Source of the DNA: Owenia fusiformis
Lineage: Eukaryota > Annelida > Polychaeta > Sabellida > Oweniidae
Direction: 5' to 3'
DNA length: 64,000 bases
NCBI GenBank assembly: GCA_903813345.2
Contig: CAIIXF020000010.1
Span: 32,270,425-32,334,424 of the forward strand
Numbering within the stretch: position 1 is the stretch's first letter; each line of letters starts with the position of its first letter. Below, in pieces: positions 12,932 to 25,433 of this stretch. A program made the translations under genes and the position numbers. The notes under the pieces are model-generated. The model saw only the letters and a program-made list of their open reading frames with translations, was not told the origin of the DNA and made no database searches.

Positions 12932-15900
12932 ATGGATGTACTCAAAAACAGTATCAAACAGATTAATGAACAATCCAACTTTTTCACGATCTTTGGATTC
13001 CTGGTGACAGTTCTCTACATTCCAAGAGTTGCCATCACCTTAGTAGCTCAATCAGAATTCTTCAATAAAGACTACCTTGCATGTACACCGAACAGCACTA
13101 TGGACTCGGAATACGGAAGTCTGAGGCAACGGTGTTATGTAAAATTCGCTACATCGTGGCCTCCCCATTACCATTGGTTCATGCAATTAGGGCTGACAAT
13201 CGGCGTTTTAATTTGCTTCTATTTTCCATCCTTGTGGTCCATTAAGCACAAGAAGAACATCTCTAAGAACGTCGAGCGAGGATACCTTGTTCAAACGGCG
13301 ATAAGGGCAGTTTTTGAGACTTGCTTTATCGTTGCTCAAGGTGTCTTATACGGATTTGAAGTAGACAGCAAATTCGTTTGTTCCGTAGATAATAGACGTA
13401 TACAATGCGATGTCCTTCGAGTGATTGGAAGGGTTGCCATGCTTGTGGCTATGTTCGTTATCTCCATAGTTGTGTTGGGTTTGCTCATTGCAGATTTCAT
13501 CTACGGAATCTGGACACTTAGAGCAAACGAAGGTTCCCTCTTACCAGTGCTCGAAGATACAGGTAATAAATACTTTTGATCCATATGGCATAAGATTCAC
13601 AATCAATTTAGTTGTTCACTAGTTTTTTATATCTATAATAGACGGCTAGAACCAAGCCAATGGTTTGACCAAGTCTTTACATTTTTACTATCCAAATCAA
13701 AATAATACATTTAAACAGACTTAATTTTTTGGCTTTAAACTTTCAATTCGACTCGCGATGTCAGACTGTGCTCCGCGAGCGCAGGGCATTATTTATTTTC
13801 TAATAGAGCTTAAAGACAGAATCAGAGGCCTCATCACCCGCTCGTCGCAACGCAGATTCGCAAGCGCACTGCAACGCAACGCAAGTTTGCGAATCGCAAT
13901 CAGGTTTTGTATCATCCGCTCAACGCAACACAATCGCAAATTGAAAGATGTTTCAATCGAAACTGATAGCGATAGATCTGTGTGAAAAACAAGTACATCT
14001 GTGACAAAAAGGGGGACTATCTTCCCCAAATTTTGGGGATTCAATAATCTGCCCGCCGCAGTGTCTATACCGAGACACTGCATAGGAGTTCGGGAACACC
14101 CTACTCCATATGGACAATGCATCTGCCCACAGATCTCAAAATTTTCAGAAAACAATATCCCTGGACCTCAAAATTGAGCCCTTGGCCAATGCACCATTTT
14201 GTCCAGATCTGCTCACGTGTGACTTATTTATTTCTATACTACTTATTTCTATAGAGAAAGGATGCATGTTTATTGATATTGATGAAATAAAACAACCCGT
14301 GCAACTGCATCTTGCTAGAGAATGGATTCAGCCTTGTCTCACAATCTTGAATTAAGAGGATGAGGAATTGTGTACATGTAGCACTTGATGGAACCTACCG
14401 TTTGTAGAGGACCCTGTGGAATGAATGTGGCATGAATATCACATAGTGATGATAAAATATTCAAAATCAACTATGGCATAACAAAATTAGGTAATTCATG
14501 ACCATAATAGTTTATTTTGTTCAGCCTGCATTCAACTGCATTGCATGTTAAACAAGCTAAAATAGCTTCAGAATGTTTGACGTAAATGTCGGTCCCGGGG
14601 TACCTATACATCCTTCACGAAAATAAAGATATATCAAAAGATATTACATGTTTTGTTTTCAAATCTTCAGAGTTGATAGATAATTGAATGATGTATCACT
14701 GGTAAGAAAATCGAAGAGATTGGTCTATAAAAAGCATCTGTGTAAAAAGCGTCCATTACTTATTGATCACCCCTCGTATATTGAGCAATATGTAGGGAAT
14801 GCTCAAATCTAGTAATGGTGTAATTTATTGCAAGAAATGATCAAGCATAAAGCAAACTTTGAGAAACTTGTCAATCACAAAACCTGCCTTTTTGTCAAAT
14901 TTTATAGAGTGAACAACAAAAACTGTAATTTCAAGAGCTTTGAAATCTTCAGAGAACATAAATTGCATATTCAGCTATTTGAAAGTTATTTGAAAGTTCT
15001 ACTTCAACAAAGTGCCTGGTATTTACAGAAAATTTGACCTTTTGCCCTGAAAATGAGAAAGTCCTACTTTTTGTCAAATTTATTGAGTAAACATCAAAAA
15101 CGGTAATTTCAAGAGCTTCGAAATCTTCAGAGAACATAACAGCAACTACTACAAGTTACTTGAAAGTTCTACTTCAAGAAAGTGTCTGGTATTTACAGAA
15201 AATTTGACTTTGACGTCAAAATCAGCAATTTCTCGGAAACCGGGCGGACTTGGGAAATGGCGATGATAGGTTAAATAGGCATTGTGGATATGCATAAAAT
15301 GAATGTGGATATGACTCAATCCGAATAGCAGTTTTAATTTGTGCGGCCAATGTTGACGGACGGACGGACGGACCAACGGACGGACGGACGCCTGGTCGAT
15401 CCCATAGGCTCACTGTGTGAGCCAAAACCGACGTTCTAAACTTTCCTTATATTAAGAGATCCCTTGAATGACACAGCTCTTGGTTTCAAAAGATGATCAT
15501 ATCAATTCGACGAAAGGTTGGGGTTTGCGTGAAAATGTACGTATAGTACTATCATTTGCGCATCGAAATCTTGACTGCAATTATCTCCGTCAAACAATGG
15601 GATTTTTAATGATGTTTTTATTAATGTAACAAGCCAGGTAATAGTTGCTATGACCCTCAAGAGGGTGTATTAGATGCCACATAATGGTATTTACTAATCG
15701 TTTTGATGTATAATAGGAGATGGAATTACATGGAACAGTTTGAAGTATGATTCAGTACATAATGATGAAATTAAGTATTTTAATGAACATGGCTGTGCAT
15801 GTAGGTTTTTCTGCGTCCCGTCGTCTTGCAGCTTTAAATTTTAATATTAAATTCCTAAAGAAGAATAATACAATTGATTAATGTATGTGTACTAGCTGAT

Positions 15901-18900
15901 ATTGATAAAAATGGTAATTTGAGTATACATCTGTAAAATGTATCTTCATTTCAGTAAAAGAGAAATCCCATTGTGAAAGACCCCCTGATCCAGTAGAAAA
16001 TGTCATCAGATGTGAAAGCTATACAAAACTAGAGAAGAAACTAAAGAAGGAGACTTTTGTTATCTTAAGTGGTAAGAAAATAAAGATTTTCTCTGCATCA
16101 TTTGATTTTGCTTTTACACATTTGAACTTCAAAATTACTCGAAATTAATTTAGCAAAAATAAGACTAACAGTTGAAAAATGCCATTTAACCATGCGTATG
16201 CATTCTTGATCAAAAGCATGTCCCATTCCATTGTAATTCTCAAGAGACATTTTTCAGAATGACAAGTGTAATTTCACGGGGAGGGAGACACATGTTTACA
16301 ACACATTAAAAAGTTATTCTTACACAGCTTCTAAAGACTCGAAAATTCACAATTACAACAATTACAATAAAATAATGAGTCAAGATACTTATTATCTTTA
16401 AAGACTTAATACTGCAAGGTTTTGCACGTTATTAAGCTACAACTACGAAATTCTAATATTGTGTATAAGATAGATACACCGAAAAGCAAAATGGCTCTGG
16501 ACTGATCTACGAATACCAGTTGATGGTTAAATGAAGCTAGATGATTCCTTAAATGGTAGCTTACTCAGTATTCTATGGTTTTGTCCTATTTATATGTTTG
16601 AAGTTTATCACCGGCTTTGTTCCTGAGATCAGTAAAAATGTGCACTTCAGAACGTTCAGTAAACACTAATTGATCATAATGAACCCCACCATTTATCCTG
16701 AGCTGCAGAGTAATAAGTAACACTTTACAAAATGTAAAAAATGCTTCAACGGTTTTAATTTTCAACTGATCTTGTGAGACCCATATGCCTCCCTCCCCTC
16801 CCAACATCATACCCCTTTATTTGCTGAAAACGAATGACTGTTAAAGAAGCTTTTGGTCACAGGATTTCTATTTTAAATATAGAAACAGCAACAGTGAAAG
16901 TGAATAACATAATCATAGATCAATAATACAGAATACTTAAGTTTGCTATTTCCTTACCAAAACAGGTCCCTCTGGTTCGGGGAAAACACAGCTAGCGCTG
17001 CTTTATGCCAAGAAGTTTATACATGAACATAAGGACAGCACTTGCTTTAAGTTCAACTCAAAATCCCCAGAGGATGTTCTCGTCGATGGCAAAAAGTTGA
17101 TAGATCAATGTAAACTGGACATTCATAGTCCTGACAGTGGCAAGGGTGAAGAAGACAGTATGGAGAACAAAGCCTGGAGATTACTTATCCGTATTCGCGA
17201 AGACCTTGTCAAGGACAATACAAAAACTTTGTTTATTTTTGACAGTGCCACTTTCGAAATAACTTGTATCATCAAAGAGGTGTTTATAAGTAGTAGCTCT
17301 TTCATCGTTATAATTACCTCAAATGACCCATCTCCGAAAGGTTTATACGATGATTTGAAAATCGAAATAAAAGGTTATAGTGATGCCGATGTAAACACTC
17401 TAATAATATGTCAATACAAGAAATTCAACCACGATATGGCAAAACGGCTCAACTTTTTACCACTCGGAATACACGCAGCCTGTCAATACTTTATTGAGTC
17501 TAAAGAAGCTATTCCTGAACTACCAAACCAACTAGATGACAACCCAATAAATGGCTTGTTCCAAATGTTGTACAGAAAAGCTCTCGCGACATGCAAGGAT
17601 AAAAAGGTCAGTCTACTTCTCAATATCGTCGCCTTACTAAGCCATGATCCAATACCCTTTGATGTTCTAGACTGGACGATACGAGTAAGCTATCAATCAA
17701 AGCCAGGTGATTCCGAGAAGACAAATGAGAATGGGAATATATCTTCAAAATCAGATGAAACAATAGATAAAAGGAACAAATTCCTCGATATAATAAAACG
17801 GTTCCATCTTGGGACGGTTGAAACGAATGGTTCGGAAACGAAGATGCTTCGTATGCATAGTGCAGCGGTGATGGCATTACAAAAAGCATGGGAACCTGAT
17901 GAGTTGAGACAATATTACATACAAATGCTGTTAGTCCTTGATGACCAAGCTGATAAAGACACACGAAGTTCCAAAGACTTTCTGTATTTCCTCAAGCTCA
18001 TTCCCCATGTTAAACATGCTCTGCAATATGAATACCTTATTTTAGGCAGACAATCCAAAGATGTTGGCATCCAGATATTACAAATCAGTCTCCAAGATAA
18101 GCTGTATTATATGTATACACAAACAAAGCTGATAGGATACTTCAAGGAGAACGAGTCAAAAGCTAAAGAACTATGCTATCTCCTCATCAATCAAAATCTC
18201 TCGTCTGACGATGCTGAGGCTATCGTGGATAACGAAGTACAGGATGGCATATCGGAGACAGTGCAGGGCACCAAATTGACTAATCTTGAATCTTGCGTGG
18301 ATATGGAAGGACAAAGTGGCACATCTGTTACATCGCAGGATATCGAATTGACTGAATCAAACGTGGATGATGAAGGACAGAGTGGCATGTCGGGGACAGT
18401 GCAGAGGTACGGCGAATTGACTGCAGTTGGCTCTAACATGGACAAAAAGGTTAACATAAATCAGACACAATTCATAAAGAAAAAAGCCAAGTTGATTTAC
18501 AATAAACTTGATGGACTGGAAGTTCCCGATAAGCCTTTAGACTACATTGAAGAGCTTATTTGTACAAGACGTCTCGATAAAGGCAATGTCGAACTTTTAC
18601 GAAATAAGATGAAAGAATTGAGCAACAGAAAATGTTGTAATGTCCTATGTCAAAGAAAAGATGATGAAACAGATCCTGATTATCCAAGTCAAAATTTACC
18701 CAATGATTACCTCATAGAAAGCAGGTACAAATACTTGGAAGAAAAGGGACTGGCAATCGGCTTGAAGAAAATGAGGAACATTTTTCTTGTGGAGCTCATG
18801 GCCTCTATTCTCTACACGCATGGTCGAATGTATTTTTACAAGGATGATAATAAAGAAGAAGCAAGTGTTTATGAACATGACCTGCGTCTCGCGTATGAGC

Positions 18901-19574
18901 TTTCTGCCCTTATCAAAAAGGAACAACACGAAAATATAGTCACGTTGCTTTTGGCCGAACGTAATGGCTTTTTATACAACGATGTAGAAAGCAAAGACAG
19001 TGAGAGGATAAAACGTGCGACAGATCACTACAAGAAGTTGTTGGATGAAAAGGGAGAATATTATGAGAAAGGATTGCTGAAAATAGCAACAAAGGATGAT
19101 TCGTATCACAAGACAACATGCCGTAAACAATTAGTAACTTGTTACATTTCCGCCGTCAAATGTGAAGATGACTCAAAAACGAAATTGAAGAAATATGACG
19201 AAGGTTGTAAGGAAGCCAAAGCGCTACTCAAAAATATAAAAGAAAGTGACAAACATAACAGGATAGAGGCTTTCATTAAATGCGGTGACCTTGACATGAA
19301 AGTTAGTGGAATTCATAAAAAGTATTTGGATAAAGCAATAACCAATTACGAGAAAGCTCTGAAATTAGAGAATGAACTTGTCCGGGGAGGAAGCAACAGA
19401 ATTAGAGCTCTTGAAGGTATCACAGAAGCCTTATACAAACGTAATAAAAAAGATGATTGGAAAAAAGCAATAAGCTATGCAACGAGGGCAATTGAAATTT
19501 GCACGAAGGAAAAAATAGAGAAAAATACTATCGTAAAACTCAAGCAACTACTGGAGCTTATGAATAGTCCTTGA
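12932..19574 (+). CDS. Gene B: connexin-like channel fused to STAND (NB-ARC-like) ATPase and TPR-like tail
   Basis: Three coding exons join in frame (12932-13562, 15955-16071, 16966-19574; phase 1 both times) to give about 1118 residues. A likely 5'UTR intron ends at 12910; ATG 12932 fits paralogues C and D. Residues 1-210 form four membrane spans (about 20-40, 84-102, 118-140, 166-190). Loop cysteines are C51/C68 and C150/C159. The stretches TVLYIPRVAITLVA and LYGFEVDSKFVC look like connexin TM1 and E2, and the cytoplasmic loop is only about 14 residues. Residues 211-249 are a linker. The ATPase shows Walker A GPSGSGKT (250-257), Walker B LFIFD (to D342), an ITSN sensor, FLPLG (413-417, GLPL-like) and MHS (about 546-548, MHD-like). 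Three acidic repeats (about 670-743) precede TPR-like helices to the end. I infer a pore gated by STAND oligomerisation, perhaps at the plasma membrane. Family calls are by motif reading only. Confidence 0.82.
13990..14106. repeat. Dispersed palindrome-bearing repeat, copy 1
   Basis: Inside gene B intron 1. A GGGGGACTATCTTCCCCAAA stretch is followed by CCCGCCGCAGTGTCTATACC and a small palindrome GCAGTGTCTATACCGAGACACTGC (14060-14083). The same block occurs inverted at 54209-54330, and a shorter relative is near 54600-54640. Confidence 0.6.
14107..14355 (+). pseudogene. mariner/Tc1-type transposase fragment
   Basis: The frame has DNASAHRS followed about 25 residues later by APFCPDLLTCDLF, the pattern of the second catalytic Asp and the PPYSPDL-CDF block of mariner-like transposases. 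Only this C-terminal catalytic piece remains, within gene B intron 1 and ending at a stop at 14353-14355. It is a dead fragment; no matching terminal repeats were found. Confidence 0.65.
14905..15215. repeat. Tandem ~170-bp repeat, two copies
   Basis: The block with GTAATTTCAAGAGCTTTGAA, ATCTTCAGAGAACATAA and GAAAGTTCTACTTCAA(G/C)AAAGT is repeated head to tail with about 90 percent agreement by eye. It lies in gene B intron 1; no coding is seen. Confidence 0.6.
15355..15390. repeat. (GGAC)n microsatellite
   Basis: A run of GGAC units with one interruption, in gene B intron 1, next to other repeat-derived sequence. The remainder of the intron (15391-15954) shows nothing recognisable. Confidence 0.85.
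16072..16965 (+). other. Intron 2 of gene B
   Basis: GTAAGA donor and CAAAACAG acceptor. The intron splits the first glycine codon of the Walker A motif (G at 16071, GT at 16966-16967). No gene or repeat is seen inside. Confidence 0.75.
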
Positions 19575-19622
19575 CTCGTACTATAACTATACATGACATT
19601 TCATGCTCAAAAACCGGTTTGC

Positions 19623-20075
19623 TAAAGCTAGCCGTACACCAATGGGACATTGTCCGAGTGTCCCTTTGTCCGTTTTGTCGCAACCTGTCCACTGTTGTCC
19701 CCTGGACATCATCAGGCAATATCGTTGTGCCATTTTGTCTGTTTGTACAGCGGCACTTTGTCAGAAAATAGTCATATAATCGTCACGTTATAAAATGACC
19801 TTCATTTGTCCGGTAATGTCCCTTGAAAAGAATTAACATGTTTATTCTTTTCATGGGACATAAAGAGACACAAAGAGACAAAATCGGACAATGACGGACA
19901 ATGTCGCGCGGACAAAGTGGGACATAAGGGACAACGACTGACAGTGTCTCTAAATGTCCCATGAATGCCCAATGGGAATGTCTGAGCTTGTCTGTTAATG
20001 TCTAATGAAAATATTTTACTCTATAGCTAGCTCCATTGATGTCCCATCATGTCTCATTGGTGTACGTTTAGCTTA
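19623..20075. mobile_element. MITE-like inverted-repeat element, 0.45 kb
   Basis: TAAAGCTAGCCGTACACCAA at 19623 is mirrored by TTGGTGTACGTTTAGCTTA ending at 20075. The interior is dense in GTCC/GGAC words (GGGACATTGTCC, TTGTCCCATTTTG). A partial copy of the left end is at about 52722-52870. Confidence 0.65.
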
Positions 20076-20123
20076 AGAGACATACACAGCATAAAATAGT
20101 CTGACTGTTATAGATGAACTTGT

Positions 20124-20250
20124 CTTACCAAGCATATGCCGTAGTCACGGCATATGTTTGGTAAGTGCTCCGATATTCAGGACCGGCGCCCGGCCAATGC
20201 TTGCTGATGAGCTCTTTGTTTAAAATTGCTTTCAATTTTAAACAAAATAC
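20124..20250. repeat. Two short perfect-stem hairpins
   Basis: CTTACCAAGCATATGCCG at 20124 pairs with CGGCATATGTTTGGTAAG ending at 20165. A second stem, TTTGTTTAAAATTG with CAATTTTAAACAAA, lies at about 20214-20246. Neither is followed by a T run and no RNA gene is recognised. Confidence 0.5.
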
Positions 20251-20389
20251 TCATCGGGCTTGACCGGAACAAATGTGACAACGGGCATATGTTCTATAAT
20301 CATGAACTCGGGAAACTCATTCAGGACAATTCTTTGGTTTCAACTTGTCAAACTAACCCGATTGTAAAAATGTCTGCTGTGTGTATAAC

Positions 20390-21386
20390 CAGGGTGTCCA
20401 AAAAAAAACAGGACCGTAAGAAAGTTGAATAACTCGGTCAATTTTGCATATTTTGCCTTGAAATTTAAGAATTATTTAGTTCATTCAATGAGAATTTTGT
20501 TCTGAAAGTTTGATGATAATCTGTTTATTTTGTCAAAAACTACAGTCCTTTACAAAACATGCCCAAAGTGGGCACTTTTCCTCTCTATGCACAAACGAAT
20601 CCTGCGAACAAAGTTGTTAATGACCCTAACCTATACACATTAATGTGGATGGTAAATATTGGGGTAGTTATTGGCCTCTTAAGGTTGTTAGGGGCCTGTC
20701 AGTATACACATTGGCTTTGAGAAATCCTCAAAGATAAAAATTTGGGGGATTTAGATCAGGCAAATGAGCTGCCCATATGGTTTGGGTTCTGCAACTGATG
20801 AGCTGTCCACCAACGCATTGCCTAAACCATTTCAGCATATCATTTGCAGTGTTGAGGTGTTATTGGTTTGTTGAAACCACTGTTTAATTATCTCCTTAGA
20901 TGTCCCTTCTGGTGCTTAGTGACCTCCAAAACTTGGTGAGAACTTACTGGTCCTTGTTCATGCTGATAGCAAGTCCCAAGTCACCTTCGACCCAAAAGGG
21001 ACTGATGATTCCATGTTTCCTCATTGCCACCCAGCGAGTGCATTGTTCAGAATGCAATGGATGCTGTAACACTTCATCAGGAGGATGTAAGCCCTAGTAG
21101 CAATTGTTCTTGGAACAAACTTGTCCATTCAGAAAGACATGTGTGTAGGAGGATCATCAACAGCTTTGTTTGCCGGATTGAATTGTGCATAGAGATGAGA
21201 TTTGCACATTTGGGGCATGTTTTGTAAGGAGCTGTAGTTTTTGACTCAATTGGTAGATTATTATCAAACTTTCACAACAAAATTCACATTGAATGAACTA
21301 AATAATTCTGAAATGTCAAGGCAAAATATGCAAAATTGACCGAGTTATTCAACTTTCTTACGGTCCTGTTTTTTTTGGACACCCTG
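20390..21386. mobile_element. TIR element (CAGGGTGTCC type), 1.0 kb with ~190-bp inverted ends
   Basis: CAGGGTGTCCAAAAAAA at 20390 is mirrored by TTTTTTTGGACACCCTG ending at 21386. The match continues inward for about 190 bp with few differences (both arms contain ACTCGGTCAATTTTGCATAT or its complement). The central part has no intact transposase frame. Confidence 0.8.
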
Positions 21387-23188
21387 TATAATGACTAAAA
21401 AAGAAAATCATGCAAAAGCCTAAGCTTAAGTAATACGTCAATATATTGTTTGACAAATTGTAGACCGAATATATTAGGATTAGAAGAAAAAAATATTATT
21501 CAATACCCGAAGAAACATCTTAAAGTGATTTTCACGGACGTTTATGTTTTCTATTTTTTATTTGTTGTATAAACATATGTAATTGTCAATGAAATTTTTC
21601 ATGTGAATGCTAATTTATAAGCTTATAGCTTGTGAGATAATGTGATGAACGTTGTATTGCATTATGGCAATTCATCATGTATTTTAGTATGTTTGTGAAA
21701 AAATTGCTTACATAATTAAGAAATAATTATTGTCGAAATAATAAAGTTTTATTGCATCTTCACGATAGCTTCGTTCATTTATGCTAATATTTATATTCTT
21801 ATAATCTCAAACTCAATAGGTTTAAAAATAAATGAATCGTTAGGTGCATTTTTGGTACACCCTGTGTTAACACTTTAACTTATATTATCTCGATAACAGA
21901 GAATTTTAGCAGCCGCGCTTATACACAGTTTTTAAATCCCTTATGTTAATAACGTATAAAGTGTATGTACTACGTCATCATTTGATGCGCAGCTCTATCC
22001 ATTTATAAGGAACCGTCACTTAAAAAAGTTTGTTTATAAGTGGGTTAAACGTTATCTCTTTTAGACACGGTTAATGGTTAGGAGTGATACTTGGCATGAA
22101 CTCATCTTAGTATACAGTCAACCTTTTAAACAAGATATAATAGAAGAAACTTCATTTTCGGTGAGAAAAGCATTGGAATTGATCGATAAAATATATATTT
22201 ATAAGTAAGTGTACAATGTTGTTAACTGTATTACAGTATACTTTCAGCTTTCTGCAAATGTAAATAAATGGTTTGACCATCTGAATTCATGAGCTGAAAG
22301 TTTTCAATCATCACTTGATGGAACCAATTTGTATCAGAAATGATTTGACAGGTGACGAGACAATAATGATTTATTTTGATCATGTAATCAGTGTATTCTA
22401 CCACCCAACTCAGAGGGGGAGAAACACCAGGGTTCAAAGATGACATACGCTTATAATGTAAATCTGTATTGAGATGACATCGTGGTGTAGTATTTGATAA
22501 CAAGCCGATGAAAATTCGAACGAACGAAGGTGGTACGCAAGAGAGGTAACTATGTCTGTCATCTTTAAACTCTGGGGCTTTCCCTCCTCTTCACCCAACT
22601 AAAAAAACTACAGTCTGTCAGGTATGTATTAAACTTCATTTATCAGATATTATATAACATATCACCAACTTAACATTTCTCTAATTACAATGATATGATC
22701 ATTTAGATCCTCTATATGACTTTGTAAGAAAGGTATATTCTATTCTATATAGATATTCTATAACTGCATCATCAGATGATGAAATAAATTAGTGCACAAA
22801 ATGAAAGATGGCGTTTGTGTCAAAGTTTTAACACATAAAAAACATAAACAGTATGCTTATGAAAAAATCGCAATAATGTACCACTTTTTGTAAATAACAC
22901 GCGAGAGTCTTGATTACAGGGTCTTTAACACGAAGTTTTACTAGGTTTCCCATTTTGTTAAAGACATGCTTTGTTCAATTTGAAAGACATTTGCTCTAAG
23001 CATGTTTTACAAGTGGTATTCTTAGTTTGGAAAAATCATAAAGTCCTTTAGTTCCAGAGAGTGACACAGCAGATGGTTACAGGGGTTGACAAAACCAATA
23101 ATATTACTTCATTTTGATGAAAAGTCTGCCAAAGTGAAACTGTGATACAAATAACATTCCATGTACAGTGTTATGTGCATAAGGGCAT
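21387..23188. other. Intergenic, nothing recognised
   Basis: Only short frames are present. No conserved motif, RNA gene or clear repeat was seen. Confidence 0.45.
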
Positions 23189-24000
23189 AAGAAGTAGATT
23201 CTTTGTTTTGCGTTCCCTTGCTTGCACGATTTTGAGTAAATCAGAAAAAACGAACACATCAAAATAGCAATCACAAGGGTCTGAAAGTACCATCGTATGT
23301 CGTTCAATCAGAATCAGACGAAATGGCGGAAAAGTTGATGTGCGTCAAAATTGACAGTGTTATTGATTACTTTGGCATACATTGTGTATTTTCTTATTTT
23401 TGACCCTTGAATAATAGCTATGTTTAAATATATTGTCTAAAATGTATACCTATGTGTTTATAGTCACTGCAAATTGGTATGCCATTCCTTTTTATGCCCA
23501 TAAAATGTTTCTCAGCAAACAAAGGACAGGTATCGATAAGGTGAACTGAATTCAATGTTTTTCTCTTAAACCAAGTATTGTAAACATTCTGTAGAAAAAC
23601 ACGGTCCTATGTAATGTTGACTGATTGTCTTTCCTAACCTTGTTGGAACAAAATAGCATATACAACTTAACATTTTCAAAGACCTCTCAATATTATAGTT
23701 TTACAAAGGAAATTTGGGTTGATTTAACAAAAAGTATACAAAAACTTAAAACAACCCCCCCCCCAAAAAAAATAGATAGAAATTAAGATAAACCTTTTAT
23801 TTCATTTACACGATCCTTTTTGAAAATCAACCAAACTTTCCTTTGTACAATTACAATATTGAGAGACCTAAAAACGTTGTGTTTATGTCGTTTTGTTCCA
23901 ATGAGGTTCTGATTGTTGTTTCATTTCATTTCGAACATATGATACCAAGAACGATGATTTGGATTTTGCCAGGATGCAAAACAAAGAATCTACTTCTTAT
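23189..24000. repeat. Foldback-like inverted repeats
   Basis: AGAAGTAGATTCTTTGTTTT near 23189 is inverted at 23978-24000. A second inverted pair is TCTCAATATT..TTTACAAAGGAAA (about 23683-23713) with TTTCCTTTGTACAA..AATATTGAGAGA (about 23838-23868). The two pairs have different centres, so this is a rearranged or nested foldback. Confidence 0.45.
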
Positions 24001-24174
24001 TGCCTAATTAAAAAAACAATTCTGATGTGCGCAAATTTCGAATTCAGAATATTAATCAAGCAATCAGCTGTGAGGGAACACGAAAGACGTCTATGTTGTC
24101 CCAGTATGAGAAGGATAATTGTGTACAAGAAATACAACGACATCTATTTTGTCTACTATTGCTTTTCCTCGCTC

Positions 24175-25042
24175 TCAAGTTGATTTCAGAATTTTGTCAA
24201 TGCTTGTAATAGCTTCAAGGGCACCAAGAGGTAGTCCTATATGTTGTCCATGGGGGACAGTGGATTCCGCAGGGTTAATACGAATGAGAGTTCCCTTACC
24301 CTCTGACCTTTTAATAATAGCTTCTCCTCTTTCCCTGACTCTGGGCACAGCTAGTCCACTTCCTATTTCAATCACGATAAATGTAGTACCACCATCGATG
24401 AGCTTTTCTTCAAAAGCTTTGAATTTAACTTCCTGGGCGGATGTACGTGTGTCAATCCAAGTCACATCATGAAACATTTTGATGTTCGGTCTTGCAAGGT
24501 GGGTAGGATTGCTCGGAGGGCCAAGAGGGAGAGGACTTGGGGCCCTAAGGGTGGACTCTTCGACATCGATGTCAAAATTATCGGGCACGGGCCATATTGC
24601 ATCAGATATATTAACATCAGCACATTGGAGATAATGTATGCTACCATGGCATTCATCTACCCTGTCCTTTGGGAATCCTGCCTTTTGAAAATGTCCATCA
24701 ACGTTACTTGTGTATACATGGTAACCATTCTCCATCGATTTCGCCCATTTCAACAAAATTCCGAATCCCTCATGAGGAGTCGTGTTCTTATATAATTTAT
24801 AGCGGTGACCATAGAACCCCCATGCAAACTTATGATCACTTTCAAACCACTTTGGATTTGGATTTGCCATATCTTGAAGATTTATTCCTGGCTTCCCAAA
24901 ATCCTCTGTCACCTCTGAAGTCTGGAAGACCTGAATCAACTCCCATACCAGCGCCGGCTGTTATAATCATCGCAGATGCTTGATTTATAGCATTAGCAGC
25001 ATTTTCGATGGATAGTCCAACATTTTTCTTAGTGGATGCCAT
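24175..25042 (-). pseudogene. Intronless SIR2/sirtuin-like NAD-dependent deacylase, frameshifted
   Basis: From ATG 25042 (complement) the protein reads AGAGMGVDSGLPDFRGDRGFW (residues 29-49), the NAD-binding signature of SIR2 proteins. At about 24895 the frame changes. The second frame carries the rest: WGFYGHR, PHEGF, YTSNVDGHFQKAGF (the sirtuin N-x-D segment), ECHGSI with the catalytic-type His, VIEIGSGLAVP and a C-terminal INPAE stretch. About six residues usual between FW and the next block also seem missing, so a small frame-breaking deletion is likely. Only one Cys follows HGSI, so the four-Cys zinc site is absent, as in some bacterial-type subfamilies. The coding part is a single exon. 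It could be a retrocopy, a horizontally acquired gene or, if the break is a sequence error, a live gene. Confidence 0.75.
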
Positions 25043-25433
25043 TTTCTGTACAGCATCCTAAAGTCTTTTGTGGATTCCTACTTCTCTATAGCTTAATAAA
25101 TATTTAGTTCTTTTGTGACCCACTTTCAAAATATTGTTAACAATGTGTCTATGAGTCTCTTTATGACAACCGTGTTTACATTTACACTTGTACTTAAAAT
25201 TAAGAATAACTTTCTTTGTTCATACATGTTAACGTTTTACTCAGTTGTGCACTGAATTCTGAATAAATGACCCAATTTTTGCAGTTAGGTACAATATTTA
25301 GAGTTCTGGATATATAAATAGAATGCTCTCTTTTCCGATCTATTTTCTGATTTATATCAAGGCAATGGTGATATTTTTCTTACGGGTTTACAATACGCCA
25401 CTGTATGTTATCAGATATATCAGAATTGAACCC

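Noticed and set aside
12932-13562. Innexin/pannexin, tetraspanin or STING's own membrane domain for the four-pass module
   Set aside because: The innexin YYQWV motif and the tetraspanin CCG motif are absent, and STING's membrane domain lacks paired extracellular-loop cysteines. Connexin resemblance is better, though not computed.
20124-20165. A possible transcription terminator or structured RNA
   Set aside because: A hairpin alone, without a T run, conserved RNA motif or gene context; probably repeat-derived.
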